Assembly (NCBI RefSeq): GCF_024585165.1
Contig: NZ_CP029008.1
Location: forward strand, 806,001 to 870,000
Source of the DNA: Bradyrhizobium sp. WBOS07
GTDB lineage: Bacteria > Pseudomonadota > Alphaproteobacteria > Rhizobiales > Xanthobacteraceae
Length of the DNA: 64,000 nucleotides
Direction of reading: 5' to 3'
Shown here piece after piece: positions 19,323-28,212 of the stretch. A model generated the notes under the pieces. That model searched no databases. It was not told where the DNA came from and saw only the letters and a list, made by a program, of their open reading frames with translations. The translations under genes were made by a program, and so were the position numbers. Positions within the stretch are counted from its first letter, which is position 1. Every line of letters begins with the position of its first letter.

Positions 19323-20249
19323 ATGACCAGCTCGTTCCCGGTAACCACCGGCCAGCGTTTCCGCCTTGCGACCGCCCTGGCTGGCAGCCTTGCCCTGGCG
19401 CTGTCGCTGGCGTTTGCGGGCCCGCTCCGGGCCGCCGACGATCCGGTGCTGGCGAAGGTCAATGGCGCGGAAATCAGGAAGAGCGACGTCGCCATGGCCG
19501 AGGAGGAGCTAGGGCCGAGCCTCGCCCAGATGGACCCCGCGACGAAGGACGAGAACGTCCTGTCGTTCCTGATCGACATGAAGATCGTCAGCAAGGCTGC
19601 CGAGGACAAGAAGGTCGCCGACAGCGAGGAGTTCAAGAAGCGCCTGGCATTCGCCCGTAACCGGCTCTTGATGGACAGCCTGCTCGCCAATGAGGGCAAG
19701 GCCGCCACCACCCCCGACGCCATGAAGAAGGTCTACGAGGAGGCCTCCAAGCAGATCACCGGCGAGCAGGAGGTGCGCGCCCGCCACATCCTGGTCGAGA
19801 CCGAGGACGAGGCCAAGGCGGTCAAGGCCGAGCTCGACAAGGGCGCCGATTTCGCCGAGCTGGCCAAGAAGAAGTCCAAGGATCCGGGCTCGGCCGATGG
19901 CGGCGACCTCGGCTTCTTCACCAAGGAGCAGATGGTGCCGGAATTCTCCACCGTCGCCTTCGCGCTGGAGCCGGGCAAGGTCTCCGACCCCGTGAAGTCG
20001 CAGTTCGGCTGGCACATCATCAAGGTCGAGGAAAAGCGCAACCGCAAGGCGCCGGACTTCGAGCAGGTCAAGGCGCAGATCGAGCAATATGTGACCCGCA
20101 AGGCCCAGGCCGAGTATGTCGCCAAGCTGCGCACCGAAGCCAAGGTCGAGCGGCTGGACCAGCCGGCGGCAGGCGCCAAGTCCGATGCCAAACCGGCCGA
20201 CCCGGCCAAGCCGTCCGACAGCAAGATGGCGCCGCCAGCGAAGAAGTAA
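19323..20249 (+). CDS. Periplasmic parvulin-type peptidyl-prolyl isomerase
   Basis: A 308-residue exported PPIase and probable outer-membrane-protein chaperone. It has a signal peptide ending near LRA/ADD (about residue 38), a SurA/PrsA-like N-terminal helical region, and one parvulin domain at about residues 150-245 with RARHILVETEDEA, GGDLGFFTKEQMVPEFS and SQFGWHIIKVEE. The C-terminal 45 residues are Lys/Ala/Pro-rich and likely disordered. It stands opposite secA, so export motor and periplasmic folding factor share an intergenic region. The closest named relatives are PrsA/PpiC-type proteins of rhizobia. Confidence 0.92.
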   Translation: MTSSFPVTTGQRFRLATALAGSLALALSLAFAGPLRAADDPVLAKVNGAEIRKSDVAMAEEELGPSLAQMDPATKDENVLSFLIDMKIVSKAAEDKKVADSEEFKKRLAFARNRLLMDSLLANEGKAATTPDAMKKVYEEASKQITGEQEVRARHILVETEDEAKAVKAELDKGADFAELAKKKSKDPGSADGGDLGFFTKEQMVPEFSTVAFALEPGKVSDPVKSQFGWHIIKVEEKRNRKAPDFEQVKAQIEQYVTRKAQAEYVAKLRTEAKVERLDQPAAGAKSDAKPADPAKPSDSKMAPPAKK

Positions 20250-20294
20250 GAATTCGCTGTCACTTCGCGGACGCCGATAGTATCTAACGTCGCA

Positions 20295-20317
20295 ATGGCC
20301 GGGGATCCCCCGGCCAT
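20295..20317. terminator. Hairpin between the parvulin gene and argJ
   Basis: Perfect 10-bp stem with arms ATGGCCGGGG (20295-20304) and CCCCGGCCAT (20308-20317) and a 3-base loop, 46 bases after the parvulin stop. There is no T run, so it may be a weak terminator or an mRNA 3'-end stabiliser. Confidence 0.4.
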
Positions 20318-20350
20318 CTGCATGTCCAGACCCCACCAAGGCGCTCCGCG

Positions 20351-21610
20351 ATGTCCTCCTCCGTTTCCCCGCTCGCCCCGAAGACCGTCCCCGATATGCC
20401 CGTGATCGCGGGCGTCCGCCTGGCGACCGCCGAGGCCGGCATCCGTTACAAGAACCGCACCGACGTGCTGCTGGCGGTGATGGACAAGGGCACCGCGGTC
20501 GCCGGCGTCTTCACCAAATCGAAATGCCCCTCCGCGCCGGTGGAATGGTGCCGCGCCAAGCTGAAGGGTGGCGGATCTTCTAAAAAAGGATTGGCGCGCG
20601 CCCTCGTCGTCAATTCCGGCAATGCCAACGCCTTCACCGGCAAGACCGGCCGCGCCTCCACCGCGCTGACCGCGAAGATCGCCGCCAAGGCGGTCGGGTG
20701 CAGCGAGGGCGAGATCTTCCTGGCCTCGACCGGCGTGATCGGCGAGCCGCTGGATGCGACCAAGTTCGACGGCGTGCTCGGCCGGCTGGCCGAGACCGCG
20801 GAGCCCGGCGACTATCTCGCCGCGGCCAAGGCGATCATGACCACCGACACCTTCCCGAAAGTCGCGACCGCGACCGTCAAGCTCGGCAAGGCCAAGGTCA
20901 CCATCAACGGCATGGCCAAGGGCGCCGGCATGATCGCTCCCGACATGGCGACGATGCTGTCCTTCATCTTCACCGACGCGCCGATCGCGCCGGCGGCGTT
21001 GCAGGCGCTGCTCAAGGCCGGTGTCGAGGACACCTTCAACGCGGTGACGATCGACGGCGACACTTCGACCTCGGACACGCTGCTGGCCTTCGCCACCGGC
21101 GCTGCCGCCGCGCACGGCGCACCAAAGATCAGCCGCGCCAGCGATCCGCGCCTGAAAGCCTTCGTCAAGGCCTTCAACCAGGTGCTCGCCAACCTCGCCG
21201 AGCAGGTCGCCCGCGACGGCGAGGGCGCGCGCAAGCTGGTCGAGATCATTGTCGAGGGCGCCAAGACCAAGGCCTCGGCGCGCAGGATCGCGATGTCGAT
21301 CGCCAACTCGCCGCTGGTGAAGACCGCGATCGCCGGCGAGGACGCCAATTGGGGCCGCGTGGTGATGGCGGTGGGCAAGGCCGGCGAGCCGGCCGATCGC
21401 GACAAGCTCTCGATCTCGTTCAACGGCATCCGCGTCGCCAAGAGCGGCGCGCGCGATCCCTCTTATGACGAGGCGCAAGTGTCGGAGGCGATGAAGGCGC
21501 CGGAGATCGAAATTCTGGTTTCGCTCGGCCTCGGCAAGGGCCGCGACCGCGTGCTGACTTGCGACCTCACCAAGGAATATGTGGCGATCAACGGGGACTA
21601 CAGGTCGTAG
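20351..21610 (+). CDS. argJ: Bifunctional ornithine acetyltransferase / N-acetylglutamate synthase
   Basis: ArgJ of 419 residues, which recycles the acetyl group from N-acetylornithine to glutamate in arginine synthesis and may also use acetyl-CoA. The self-cleavage site is clear: [14 protein letters not shown], with Thr201 the new N-terminal nucleophile of the beta chain. [13 protein letters not shown] and NSGNANA motifs (here ASTGVIGEP and [11 protein letters not shown]) are present. It stands alone with no other arg genes in the window. Confidence 0.97.
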   Translation: MSSSVSPLAPKTVPDMPVIAGVRLATAEAGIRYKNRTDVLLAVMDKGTAVAGVFTKSKCPSAPVEWCRAKLKGGGSSKKGLARALVVNSGNANAFTGKTGRASTALTAKIAAKAVGCSEGEIFLASTGVIGEPLDATKFDGVLGRLAETAEPGDYLAAAKAIMTTDTFPKVATATVKLGKAKVTINGMAKGAGMIAPDMATMLSFIFTDAPIAPAALQALLKAGVEDTFNAVTIDGDTSTSDTLLAFATGAAAAHGAPKISRASDPRLKAFVKAFNQVLANLAEQVARDGEGARKLVEIIVEGAKTKASARRIAMSIANSPLVKTAIAGEDANWGRVVMAVGKAGEPADRDKLSISFNGIRVAKSGARDPSYDEAQVSEAMKAPEIEILVSLGLGKGRDRVLTCDLTKEYVAINGDYRS

Positions 21611-21637
21611 GCTCCGCGGCTGACCCGCAAAACCGCA

Positions 21638-22990
21638 TCACCCCGAGATCCGGGCATCCGCGACCGCTTTCTTGAACAGCGCGTTCATCGCGTCCGAGAT
21701 GCCCTGGGTCGGGCTCACCTCGAAAAACAGCCCTGGCGAAGCGCAGCTCTGCATGTTCTGCGCGATCTCGCTGTTCGGCGACGGGCCATAGGGGCCGGCA
21801 TTGAACGGATCGATCCATTTCATGTACCAGCTGTTGGTGGGCAGCGCGAGATAGGTCGTGTAGAGCACGGCCACCTTGACGCCCCGGTCCTTCATCGTCT
21901 TGCAGAGCGAGGCGTTGATCGGCGATTGGCACCGCGACGAGCCCGAAAGCGGCTTCAGGCAACCCGTATTGCTTTCGTCGGCGACACCGTCGGAGACGAA
22001 AAAAAGATACTTCAGGGGCGCGTTGGATTTGCCGCTTCCGGGATTGGGAATTTCCTTGTCGATCGCCGGCAGGATGGTGCTGAACGGTGTGTCCTGGTCC
22101 TTGGTATAGGTGTCGTTGTTACCGTAGACGCCCATCAGGTCGATGTTGCCGGCCGCCGTCTTCGCGCTCGACAGATTCGAAGATAACGGGAAGAGCGCAC
22201 GCAAGCCGATCGTCTTGGACGCCGCGCCGAAATCGTAGATCGCCATGCGGAACTGGTTCGGATAGGTCTGGCTCGCGGCAGCCGTGTCCATTAGCGATTG
22301 CGTCGCGCTGCGCAGCACGTCGATTCGCGTGGTGACGCCAATGCTCTTGGCCAGATTGTAGTAATTGTTGGAATCATTGTAGTCGTGGCAGGCGAAGGCA
22401 CACTGGTCATCGGGCTTGAAGCTGTTGCCGGTGGTCGCGTTGACCAGCTTGGTCACGTCGGCCGGCGTCGCCGCCACGCCCATCGACGGCGAATTGTCGA
22501 GCAAGAGGTAGAAATCGACATAGAGCGGCATGCTCGCCGTCGCGGTCGACGAACCGGTGACGCTCAACGCGGACTTGCCGATCACGCCGAGGAACATGGT
22601 GTTGATGGTGCCTTTGAACGTGACGGACGAGGTGACCGTCGAGCCGTTCTTGACCACTTTCGGCGTGACGCTGTCGAGCGTATAGCCGGTCAGATTGGCG
22701 ACGTTGGCATTGAAGATGTTCCTCGCGTCGGTGACGCCCGCCGGGATCGCACCGTCCGAGTTCATCGTGCCCGCCGCCTTGAAGGCCGGCGATGCCTTGG
22801 CGACCGCGCCGACGCTGGCGGCGTCGGCAGCGGCCTGAAGCTTGGCCTGCATCTGCGTGGCGCGGGAATAATCGACCGCACAGCCAACCGCCGTGATCAG
22901 GGGGACGCAGGCGAGTGCGAAGATCACCGCGATGTTGCCGCGCCGATCGCGTTGGAATCGGCGGAGGGTGGTGCGAAGCACAGCGCGCAT
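21638..22990 (-). CDS. TadG-like Flp pilus assembly / VWA-domain protein
   Basis: A 450-residue membrane-anchored protein. The N-terminus has the TadE/TadG pattern, RRGNIAVIFALACVPLI followed by the transmembrane helix (residues 18-38), and the rest is extracytoplasmic. A von Willebrand-type region begins at about residue 158 with FYLLLDNSPSMG, a MIDAS-like DxSxS variant (D-N-S-P-S), and later FVSDGVAD. Six or more cysteines in the C-terminal half may form disulfides. No other tad/cpa genes are in the window, so it is an orphan member. It is convergent with argJ. Confidence 0.85.
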   Translation of the reverse strand: MRAVLRTTLRRFQRDRRGNIAVIFALACVPLITAVGCAVDYSRATQMQAKLQAAADAASVGAVAKASPAFKAAGTMNSDGAIPAGVTDARNIFNANVANLTGYTLDSVTPKVVKNGSTVTSSVTFKGTINTMFLGVIGKSALSVTGSSTATASMPLYVDFYLLLDNSPSMGVAATPADVTKLVNATTGNSFKPDDQCAFACHDYNDSNNYYNLAKSIGVTTRIDVLRSATQSLMDTAAASQTYPNQFRMAIYDFGAASKTIGLRALFPLSSNLSSAKTAAGNIDLMGVYGNNDTYTKDQDTPFSTILPAIDKEIPNPGSGKSNAPLKYLFFVSDGVADESNTGCLKPLSGSSRCQSPINASLCKTMKDRGVKVAVLYTTYLALPTNSWYMKWIDPFNAGPYGPSPNSEIAQNMQSCASPGLFFEVSPTQGISDAMNALFKKAVADARISG

Positions 22991-23122
22991 AAAATGGGCC
23001 CGGATTGGTTTAAATATGTTCCCACTCTAGGAACCGTTGATTAAATATGACTTATGGGAGTCAGTCCCCTCAAAGGGATTAACGAATCCTTGCGAACGAC
23101 CTCAGCGAGCGACAATCCAGGC

Positions 23123-23533
23123 ATGGCCGATCTCGAACTGACCTTGGTGGTGGCCTGCGCCCTCGTGGATGCCGACAAGCGCGTCCTGATCGCGCAGCGC
23201 CCCGCGGGCAAGGCGCTGGCCGGCCTCTGGGAATTTCCCGGCGGCAAGTGTGAGCCGGGCGAGCGGCCGGAGCAGAGCCTGATCCGCGAGCTCTCCGAGG
23301 AGCTCGGCATCATTGTCGCCGAGCCGTGCCTCGCGCCGCTGACCTTCGCGAGCTACGCCTATGAGAGCTTCCACCTGCTGATGCCGCTCTACATCTGCCG
23401 GCGCTGGGAAGGGATCGTGACGGCCCGCGAGGGCCAGGCCCTGGCCTGGGTCCGCGCCAACAAGCTGCGCGATTACCCGATGCCGCCGGCGGACATTCCG
23501 CTGATCCCGCATTTGATCGATTTATTGATGTGA
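23123..23533 (+). CDS. mutT: 8-oxo-dGTP diphosphatase, Nudix family
   Basis: A 136-residue MutT-type Nudix hydrolase that clears oxidised dGTP from the nucleotide pool. The Nudix box runs from GGKCEPGERPEQSLIRELSE to EELGI (about residues 38-60) with all catalytic Glu positions. I chose ATG 23123 (MADLELT); the frame opens at 23054 but the extra 23 residues do not look like the family. A palindromic repeat follows at once. Confidence 0.92.
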   Translation: MADLELTLVVACALVDADKRVLIAQRPAGKALAGLWEFPGGKCEPGERPEQSLIRELSEELGIIVAEPCLAPLTFASYAYESFHLLMPLYICRRWEGIVTAREGQALAWVRANKLRDYPMPPADIPLIPHLIDLLM

Positions 23534-23540
23534 CGGCGCG

Positions 23541-23643
23541 CCCCGGACGCAGCGCGAAGCGCTGCAGAGCCGGGGCCCAGAAGCCGCAGACTGGATCCCG
23601 GCTCTGCGCAGCAGCGTAAGAACGCTGCAGCGTCCGGGACACG
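23541..23643. repeat. Dispersed inverted repeat, copy 1 of the CCGGACGC family
   Basis: Inverted ends CCCCGGACGCAGCG and CGCTGCAGCGTCCGGGAC (imperfect) surround an inner inverted pair around GAGCCGGGGCC / GATCCCGGCTC. It fills the space between mutT and the methyltransferase gene. A related copy lies on the other side of the same methyltransferase gene at 24539-24669. Confidence 0.65.
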
Positions 23644-24522
23644 TCACTCTTTCCCCGCCTTCTTCACCGCGTCCGCCAGGCTCGCCTTCGCCGATCCCGG
23701 CTTCAGCGGCTGCTGCTGGCTCGCATGCGGGGCCCAGCCGGAGAGCCAGATGATGTCGAACGTCGCCCGGATGCGGCCGTCGGCATCGGCAAAGCGCTCG
23801 GCATAGATTTCGGCCATCCGCAGCAACGTCGCGCGCCGCGACGGCGAGCGCCGCCGCTCTATGAGCACGTTGGCCGCGCCCATGCGGCGGAGATCCTGCA
23901 TCAGGGCGAACGCATTGGCGTAACGCACCACGACGCGATCGACGTCGGTGACCGGCAGCGCAAAGCCCGCCCGCTGCAACAGCGCGCCGATATCGCGCAG
24001 ATCGGCGAACGGCGCCACGCGCGGCGACACGCCGCCCTCGCATTCGGCCTCGGCGGCGGCAAACGCCTGCCGCAACTCGGTGAGGCTGTCGCCGCCGATC
24101 ATGGCGGCGAGCAGCAGCCCGTCCGGCTTCAGCGCGCGGCGGACCTGCGCGAGCACGCCCGGCAGGTCGTTGACGAATTGCAGCGCCAGCGCCGAGACGA
24201 CGAGATCGAGGCTTTCCGGAGAGATCGGCAGCTTCTCCGCGCCGGCTGCGTCGAGCGCGATGTGCCGGAGCGAGGGCAGGCGCGCGTGCAAATCCGCAAG
24301 CCCCTCACCGGGCGTCCAGAGATCGGCCGGCGCGTGAAATTCCCGCATCACCGCAGCCAGCCGGTCCGACATGTCCTCCGCTACGCGATCGAGCAGGAAG
24401 CTCACGGGCCCCTGCGCCTGCGCACGCCGCTGCCGCGCATGCAGCAGGGCGCGATCGAACAATGCGGGCGGGATTTGCGGGGTCGGCGCCATGCCGCTGG
24501 TTACGCCGATCATGCTGGACAT
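23644..24522 (-). CDS. SAM-dependent methyltransferase, BioC/NDUFAF5-like
   Basis: A 292-residue class I methyltransferase-fold protein. It matches the alphaproteobacterial relatives of BioC and mitochondrial NDUFAF5: an N-terminal FDRALLHARQRRAQ motif, a degenerate SAM loop, LPISPESLDLVVSALALQFV, and a Pro/Lys-rich tail. The canonical DxGxGxG glycine loop is not evident (LWTPGEGLADL region), so methyl transfer may be altered or lost; NDUFAF5 itself acts as an arginine hydroxylase on complex I. The ATG at 24522 has GAGGAG upstream. Both flanks are copies of the same palindromic repeat. Confidence 0.85.
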   Translation of the reverse strand: MSSMIGVTSGMAPTPQIPPALFDRALLHARQRRAQAQGPVSFLLDRVAEDMSDRLAAVMREFHAPADLWTPGEGLADLHARLPSLRHIALDAAGAEKLPISPESLDLVVSALALQFVNDLPGVLAQVRRALKPDGLLLAAMIGGDSLTELRQAFAAAEAECEGGVSPRVAPFADLRDIGALLQRAGFALPVTDVDRVVVRYANAFALMQDLRRMGAANVLIERRRSPSRRATLLRMAEIYAERFADADGRIRATFDIIWLSGWAPHASQQQPLKPGSAKASLADAVKKAGKE

Positions 24523-24538
24523 TGCAATCTCCTCTCTC

Positions 24539-24669
24539 GTGTCCCGGACGCGCTGCAGCGTGCAACGCTGCTGCGCAGAGCCGGGACCCATGGATCTGTG
24601 CGCGCGGCTCTCTGGGCCCCGGCTCTGCAGCGCATCGCCGGAGGCGCTGCGCTGCGTCCGGGGCACGAG
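24539..24669. repeat. Dispersed inverted repeat, copy 2 of the CCGGACGC family
   Basis: Ends read GTGTCCCGGACGCGCTGCAG and, at the right, an inverted imperfect match GCGCTGCGTCCGGGGCAC. The centre again holds GAGCCGGGACCC and GGGCCCCGGCTC. It sits between the divergent methyltransferase and comF genes, so it occupies or borders both promoters. Confidence 0.65.
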
Positions 24670-24712
24670 ACCATGACTTGAGCAATCCGGGGGGCAACGC
24701 TAGCCTCCCGGC

Positions 24713-25510
24713 ATGGAAGCCGACGCCGCCCCGACCCGCTCCATCGCCGCGCCCGTTCGTGCCGCGTGGGCGGCCGGCCGTCACGTGCTGTCGCGGGCAG
24801 CTCGGCTCGCGCTCGACATCGCGCTGCCGACGCTATGCGTGTCCTGCCGCGAGCCGGTCGACGGCGAGGGCGTCTGCGCCTCGTGCTGGGCGCGGCTGTC
24901 GTTCATCGAGCGGCCCTATTGCCCGCGGCTCGGCATTCCCTTCGTCTATGATCCCGGCCCCGACATGCTGTCGATGGAGGCGATCGCGAGCCCGCCGGCC
25001 TACCAGCGCGCCCGCGCAGCGGTGCGCTATGACGACGTCGCGCGCACGCTGGTACATGCGCTGAAATACCAGGACCGCACCGATCTGGCGCCCGCCATGG
25101 GGCGCTGGATGGCGCGGGCGGGTGGCGAGCTGCTGGCCGGCGCCGACATGCTGGTGCCGGTGCCCCTGCACTGGCGGCGGGCCTGGCGCCGCCGCTACAA
25201 CCAGTCCGGGGCGCTGGCGCGCATCATCGCGCGGCAGAGCGGGGTGAAGGTGCAGGGCGAGGTGCTGCGCCGGGTGCGCGCGACCGAGCAGCAGATCGGC
25301 CTGTCGCGGGCCCAGCGCGCCACCAATGTGCAGGGCGCATTCCAGGTATCTTCCGACCGTCAGGCTGAGGTCCAGGGCCGCCGCATTGTCCTGATCGACG
25401 ATGTCCTGACATCGGGCGCAACGCTGGATGCCTGCGCGCGGGCCCTGCTGCGAGCCAAGGCCGCCCAGGTCGACGTGCTGGTCTTCGCCCGGGTTGTGGA
25501 GGTCAGGTAA
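24713..25510 (+). CDS. comF: ComF family phosphoribosyltransferase-like protein
   Basis: A 265-residue ComF homologue. The N-terminal double-zinc-like module has CVSCREPVDGEGVCASCW, a middle region RYDDVARTLVHALKYQDR follows, and the phosphoribosyltransferase (PRT) motif is VLIDDVLTSGATLDACA near the C-terminus. In competent bacteria ComF helps import or handle single-stranded DNA; in others its role is unclear. It leads a plus-strand run comF-grxC-nit-DUF1178, the last two of which overlap. Confidence 0.92.
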   Translation: MEADAAPTRSIAAPVRAAWAAGRHVLSRAARLALDIALPTLCVSCREPVDGEGVCASCWARLSFIERPYCPRLGIPFVYDPGPDMLSMEAIASPPAYQRARAAVRYDDVARTLVHALKYQDRTDLAPAMGRWMARAGGELLAGADMLVPVPLHWRRAWRRRYNQSGALARIIARQSGVKVQGEVLRRVRATEQQIGLSRAQRATNVQGAFQVSSDRQAEVQGRRIVLIDDVLTSGATLDACARALLRAKAAQVDVLVFARVVEVR

Positions 25511-25557
25511 AGTCCCATATAATTCAATGAATTCATGACATGAGAGCGCCAGACGAG

Positions 25558-25833
25558 ATGAACGCTGCTGTCGAGATCTACACCAGGCCGGGCTGCGGCT
25601 ATTGTTCCGCCGCCAAGTCGCTGCTGACCCGCAAGAAGGCGGCCTTCACCGAATTCGACGTCGCCAAGAACCCCTCCTGGCGGGCCGAGATGTATGACCG
25701 CGCCGGCCAGGGCTCGACCTTCCCGCAGATCTGGATCGGCGGCACCCATGTCGGCGGCTGCGACGACCTCTATGCACTCGACCGCGAAGGCAAGCTCGAC
25801 GGCATGCTCGAAGGCGTGAAGGCCAGCTCATGA
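25558..25833 (+). CDS. grxC: Glutaredoxin 3
   Basis: A 91-residue dithiol glutaredoxin with the active site CGYC (residues 14-17), the cis-Pro motif STFPQIWIGG and GGCDDLY glutathione-binding motif. ATG 25558 (MNAAVEIY) is chosen over a start five codons upstream. It overlaps the next gene by 4 bases (ATGA), so grxC and the nitrilase-family gene are translationally coupled; both belong to glutathione metabolism. Confidence 0.95.
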   Translation: MNAAVEIYTRPGCGYCSAAKSLLTRKKAAFTEFDVAKNPSWRAEMYDRAGQGSTFPQIWIGGTHVGGCDDLYALDREGKLDGMLEGVKASS

Positions 25834-26708
25834 GCGAGAACCGCACGTTCACCGCCGCGATGGTGCAGATGCGCACCGGCCTGATGCCGGGGCCGAGCCT
25901 CGAACAGGCCACCAGGCTGATCCGGCAGGCGGCAGCCAACGGCGCCGATTACGTGCAGACGCCCGAGGTCAGCAACATGATGCAGCTGAACCGCAAGGCG
26001 CTGTTCGAACATTTGCAGAGCGAGGAAGACGACACCTCGCTGAAGGCCTACCGGGCGCTCGCCAAGGAGCTGAAGATCCATCTTCATGTCGGCTCGCTGG
26101 CACTGCGCTTCTCAGCCGAAAAGGCGGTCAACCGCTCCTTCCTGATCGGGCCCGAGGGCAATGTGCTCGCGAGCTACGACAAGATCCACATGTTCGACAT
26201 CGAGCTGCCGGACGGGGAGAGCTACCGCGAATCCGCCAATTACCAGCCGGGCGAGACCGCGGTGATCTCCGACCTGCCCTGGGGCCGGGTGGGCCTCACG
26301 ATCTGCTACGACGTGCGCTTCCCCGCGCTTTATCGCGCGCTGGCCGAGAGTGGCGCCTATTTCATCACCGTGCCCTCGGCTTTCACCCGCAAGACCGGCG
26401 AAGCGCATTGGCATATCTTGCTGCGTGCGCGCGCGATCGAGACCGGCTGCTTCATCTTCGCGGCCGCCCAGGCCGGGCTGCACGAGAACAAGCGCGAGAC
26501 CTACGGCCATTCGCTGATCATCGATCCCTGGGGCGAGATCCTCGCCGAGGGCGACGTCGAGCCCGGCATCATCATGGCCAAGATCGATCCGGCCAAGGTC
26601 GAGACCGCGCGCCGCGCGATTCCCTCGCTCCAGCATGGCCGCCGTTTCGGCGTGTCCGACCCCAAGGCGGGGCCGGACCATCTGCACCTCGTGCGGGGAT
26701 CGGCATGA
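25830..26708 (+). CDS. Carbon-nitrogen hydrolase, Nit1-like (deaminated glutathione amidase)
   Basis: A 292-residue nitrilase-superfamily amidase. The Glu-Lys-Cys triad is visible: Glu in VQTPEVSN (about residue 46), Lys in YDKIHMFDI, and Cys in LTICYDVRFP. The triad context is that of the Nit1/NitFhit branch, now known to hydrolyse deaminated glutathione as metabolite repair. Coupling with grxC on one side and DUF1178 on the other fits such a role. The specific substrate is inferred from family and context. Confidence 0.9.
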   Translation: MSENRTFTAAMVQMRTGLMPGPSLEQATRLIRQAAANGADYVQTPEVSNMMQLNRKALFEHLQSEEDDTSLKAYRALAKELKIHLHVGSLALRFSAEKAVNRSFLIGPEGNVLASYDKIHMFDIELPDGESYRESANYQPGETAVISDLPWGRVGLTICYDVRFPALYRALAESGAYFITVPSAFTRKTGEAHWHILLRARAIETGCFIFAAAQAGLHENKRETYGHSLIIDPWGEILAEGDVEPGIIMAKIDPAKVETARRAIPSLQHGRRFGVSDPKAGPDHLHLVRGSA

Positions 26709-27187
26709 TCCGCTACGCGCTCCGCTGCGACCGGGACCATGACTTCGAGAGCTGGTTCCAGAGCTCGGCGGCCTATGACCAGCAGGTCAAGCGCAAGCTC
26801 GTGACCTGCCCGATCTGCGGCTCGGCCAAGGTCGAGAAGGCGATCATGGCCCCGCGCATCGTCGGCAAGAAGGGCCGCGGGCGGGCGACGCCGCCGCCGG
26901 AAGCAATTGCTGCTCCCGCGCCCGAAGCCGCGCCGTCAGGTCCGACCTCGCTGCTGATGGCGCAGGAGAAAGAGCTGCGCGCCAAGCTGAAGGAGCTGCG
27001 CGATCACATCGTCAAGAACGCCGACAATGTCGGCGAGCGCTTCGCCAACGAAGCCCGCGCGATGCATTACGGCGACAAGGAGCACCGCCCGATCTACGGC
27101 GAGGCCTCGCCGGAAGAGGCGAAATCGCTGATCGACGAGGGCATCGAGGTCTCGCCGCTGCCGGCGCTGCCGGAAGACAGGAACTAA
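26705..27187 (+). CDS. DUF1178 family protein
   Basis: A 160-residue protein with an N-terminal zinc-ribbon-like pattern (IRYALRCDRDHDFESWF, then TCPICGS), a Pro/Ala linker, and a helical C-terminal half with VGERFANEARAMHYGD. DUF1178 members often sit with glutaredoxin and nitrilase genes, as here. The ATG overlaps the stop of the upstream gene (ATGA). The biochemical role is unknown. It converges with the DMT transporter gene, overlapping it by 4 bases. Confidence 0.92.
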   Translation: MIRYALRCDRDHDFESWFQSSAAYDQQVKRKLVTCPICGSAKVEKAIMAPRIVGKKGRGRATPPPEAIAAPAPEAAPSGPTSLLMAQEKELRAKLKELRDHIVKNADNVGERFANEARAMHYGDKEHRPIYGEASPEEAKSLIDEGIEVSPLPALPEDRN

Positions 27188-28083
27188 GCTCCCACCAGCA
27201 CCGCCACGCCGATCACGATCAGCGCGATGCCCGCAAGCTCGCGCGGCGCGATCGGCTGCTTGAACGAATAATACGCCACGGCTTGCGCGAACAGCACCTC
27301 GATCAGAGCAAGCGTGCGGACATTGGCGGCGGCCGTCAGCGCGAACGCCAGGAACCAGAATTGCGAGGCGAAGGCGCCCGTGAAGCCCGCCAGCATCGAG
27401 GGCCGCCATAAATTGAGGATTCCCCGCAGCACGTCCGGCGCGCGCCAGAGCAGGTAGATCGTCAGGATCAGCGTCTGCACGAACAGGCCGAGCACCAGCG
27501 TGACCGACGCCGCGGTCACGAAGGAGACGCCGGGCACATTGATGATGGCGCCGCGAAACCCGACCGCCGAGAGCGCGAAGGCCGCCGCCGCCACCAGGCC
27601 GGTGATGGTCGGCTTCAATTCCGCAAAGCCCTTCTCGCCGCCCGGCCGCAGCGCCGTGATGACGACACCGATGGTCGCGATCACGATCGCCAGCACCTTC
27701 AGCCAGGTCAGGTGATCGCCGAGGAAGACGAAGCCGAAGATCGCGGTCTGGATCGCCTCGGTCTTGAGGTAGGCCGTCGTCACCACGAAGGAGCGGTCGT
27801 TCATCGCGAGCAGCATCAGACCGGTGGCGACGATCTGGCTCAGCGCCCCCAGCAGCAGCCACGGCCAGAATACAGTCGGCGGCATGCCGAGATGGTCGCC
27901 GGTCGCAACCAGAACCACGCCCAGAAACAGCACCGAGAACGGAAACCCGAACAGGAAGCGGATATTGGTCGCGCCCCAGGTCCCCAGCGGCTTCGTCAGC
28001 GATCGCTGCATCGCATTGCGCGCGACCTGCCCGAGCGCAGCAATGATGGTGAAGGGAATCCAGAGGCTGGCGACGGTGAGCAT
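27184..28083 (-). CDS. DMT-superfamily (EamA) transporter
   Basis: A 299-residue inner-membrane protein with ten hydrophobic segments arranged as two EamA-type repeats of five. A glycine-rich helix GALSQIVATGLML and a lysine after TTAY mark the first repeat. It is likely a small-metabolite exporter, but the substrate cannot be predicted. It shares its 3' end with DUF1178. Confidence 0.88.
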   Translation of the reverse strand: MLTVASLWIPFTIIAALGQVARNAMQRSLTKPLGTWGATNIRFLFGFPFSVLFLGVVLVATGDHLGMPPTVFWPWLLLGALSQIVATGLMLLAMNDRSFVVTTAYLKTEAIQTAIFGFVFLGDHLTWLKVLAIVIATIGVVITALRPGGEKGFAELKPTITGLVAAAAFALSAVGFRGAIINVPGVSFVTAASVTLVLGLFVQTLILTIYLLWRAPDVLRGILNLWRPSMLAGFTGAFASQFWFLAFALTAAANVRTLALIEVLFAQAVAYYSFKQPIAPRELAGIALIVIGVAVLVGA

Positions 28084-28212
28084 GGGGGCACTAGCGGGAA
28101 ATGACTGCGGCCAACCTGCAAGCTGAGGCTCCCGCGGTCAACCACATGGGCGTCATGGGTGCGATGCTCTGGCCACAAATTCAGTGTCGGCCCTGCGAAC
28201 GCAGGAGCGCCG

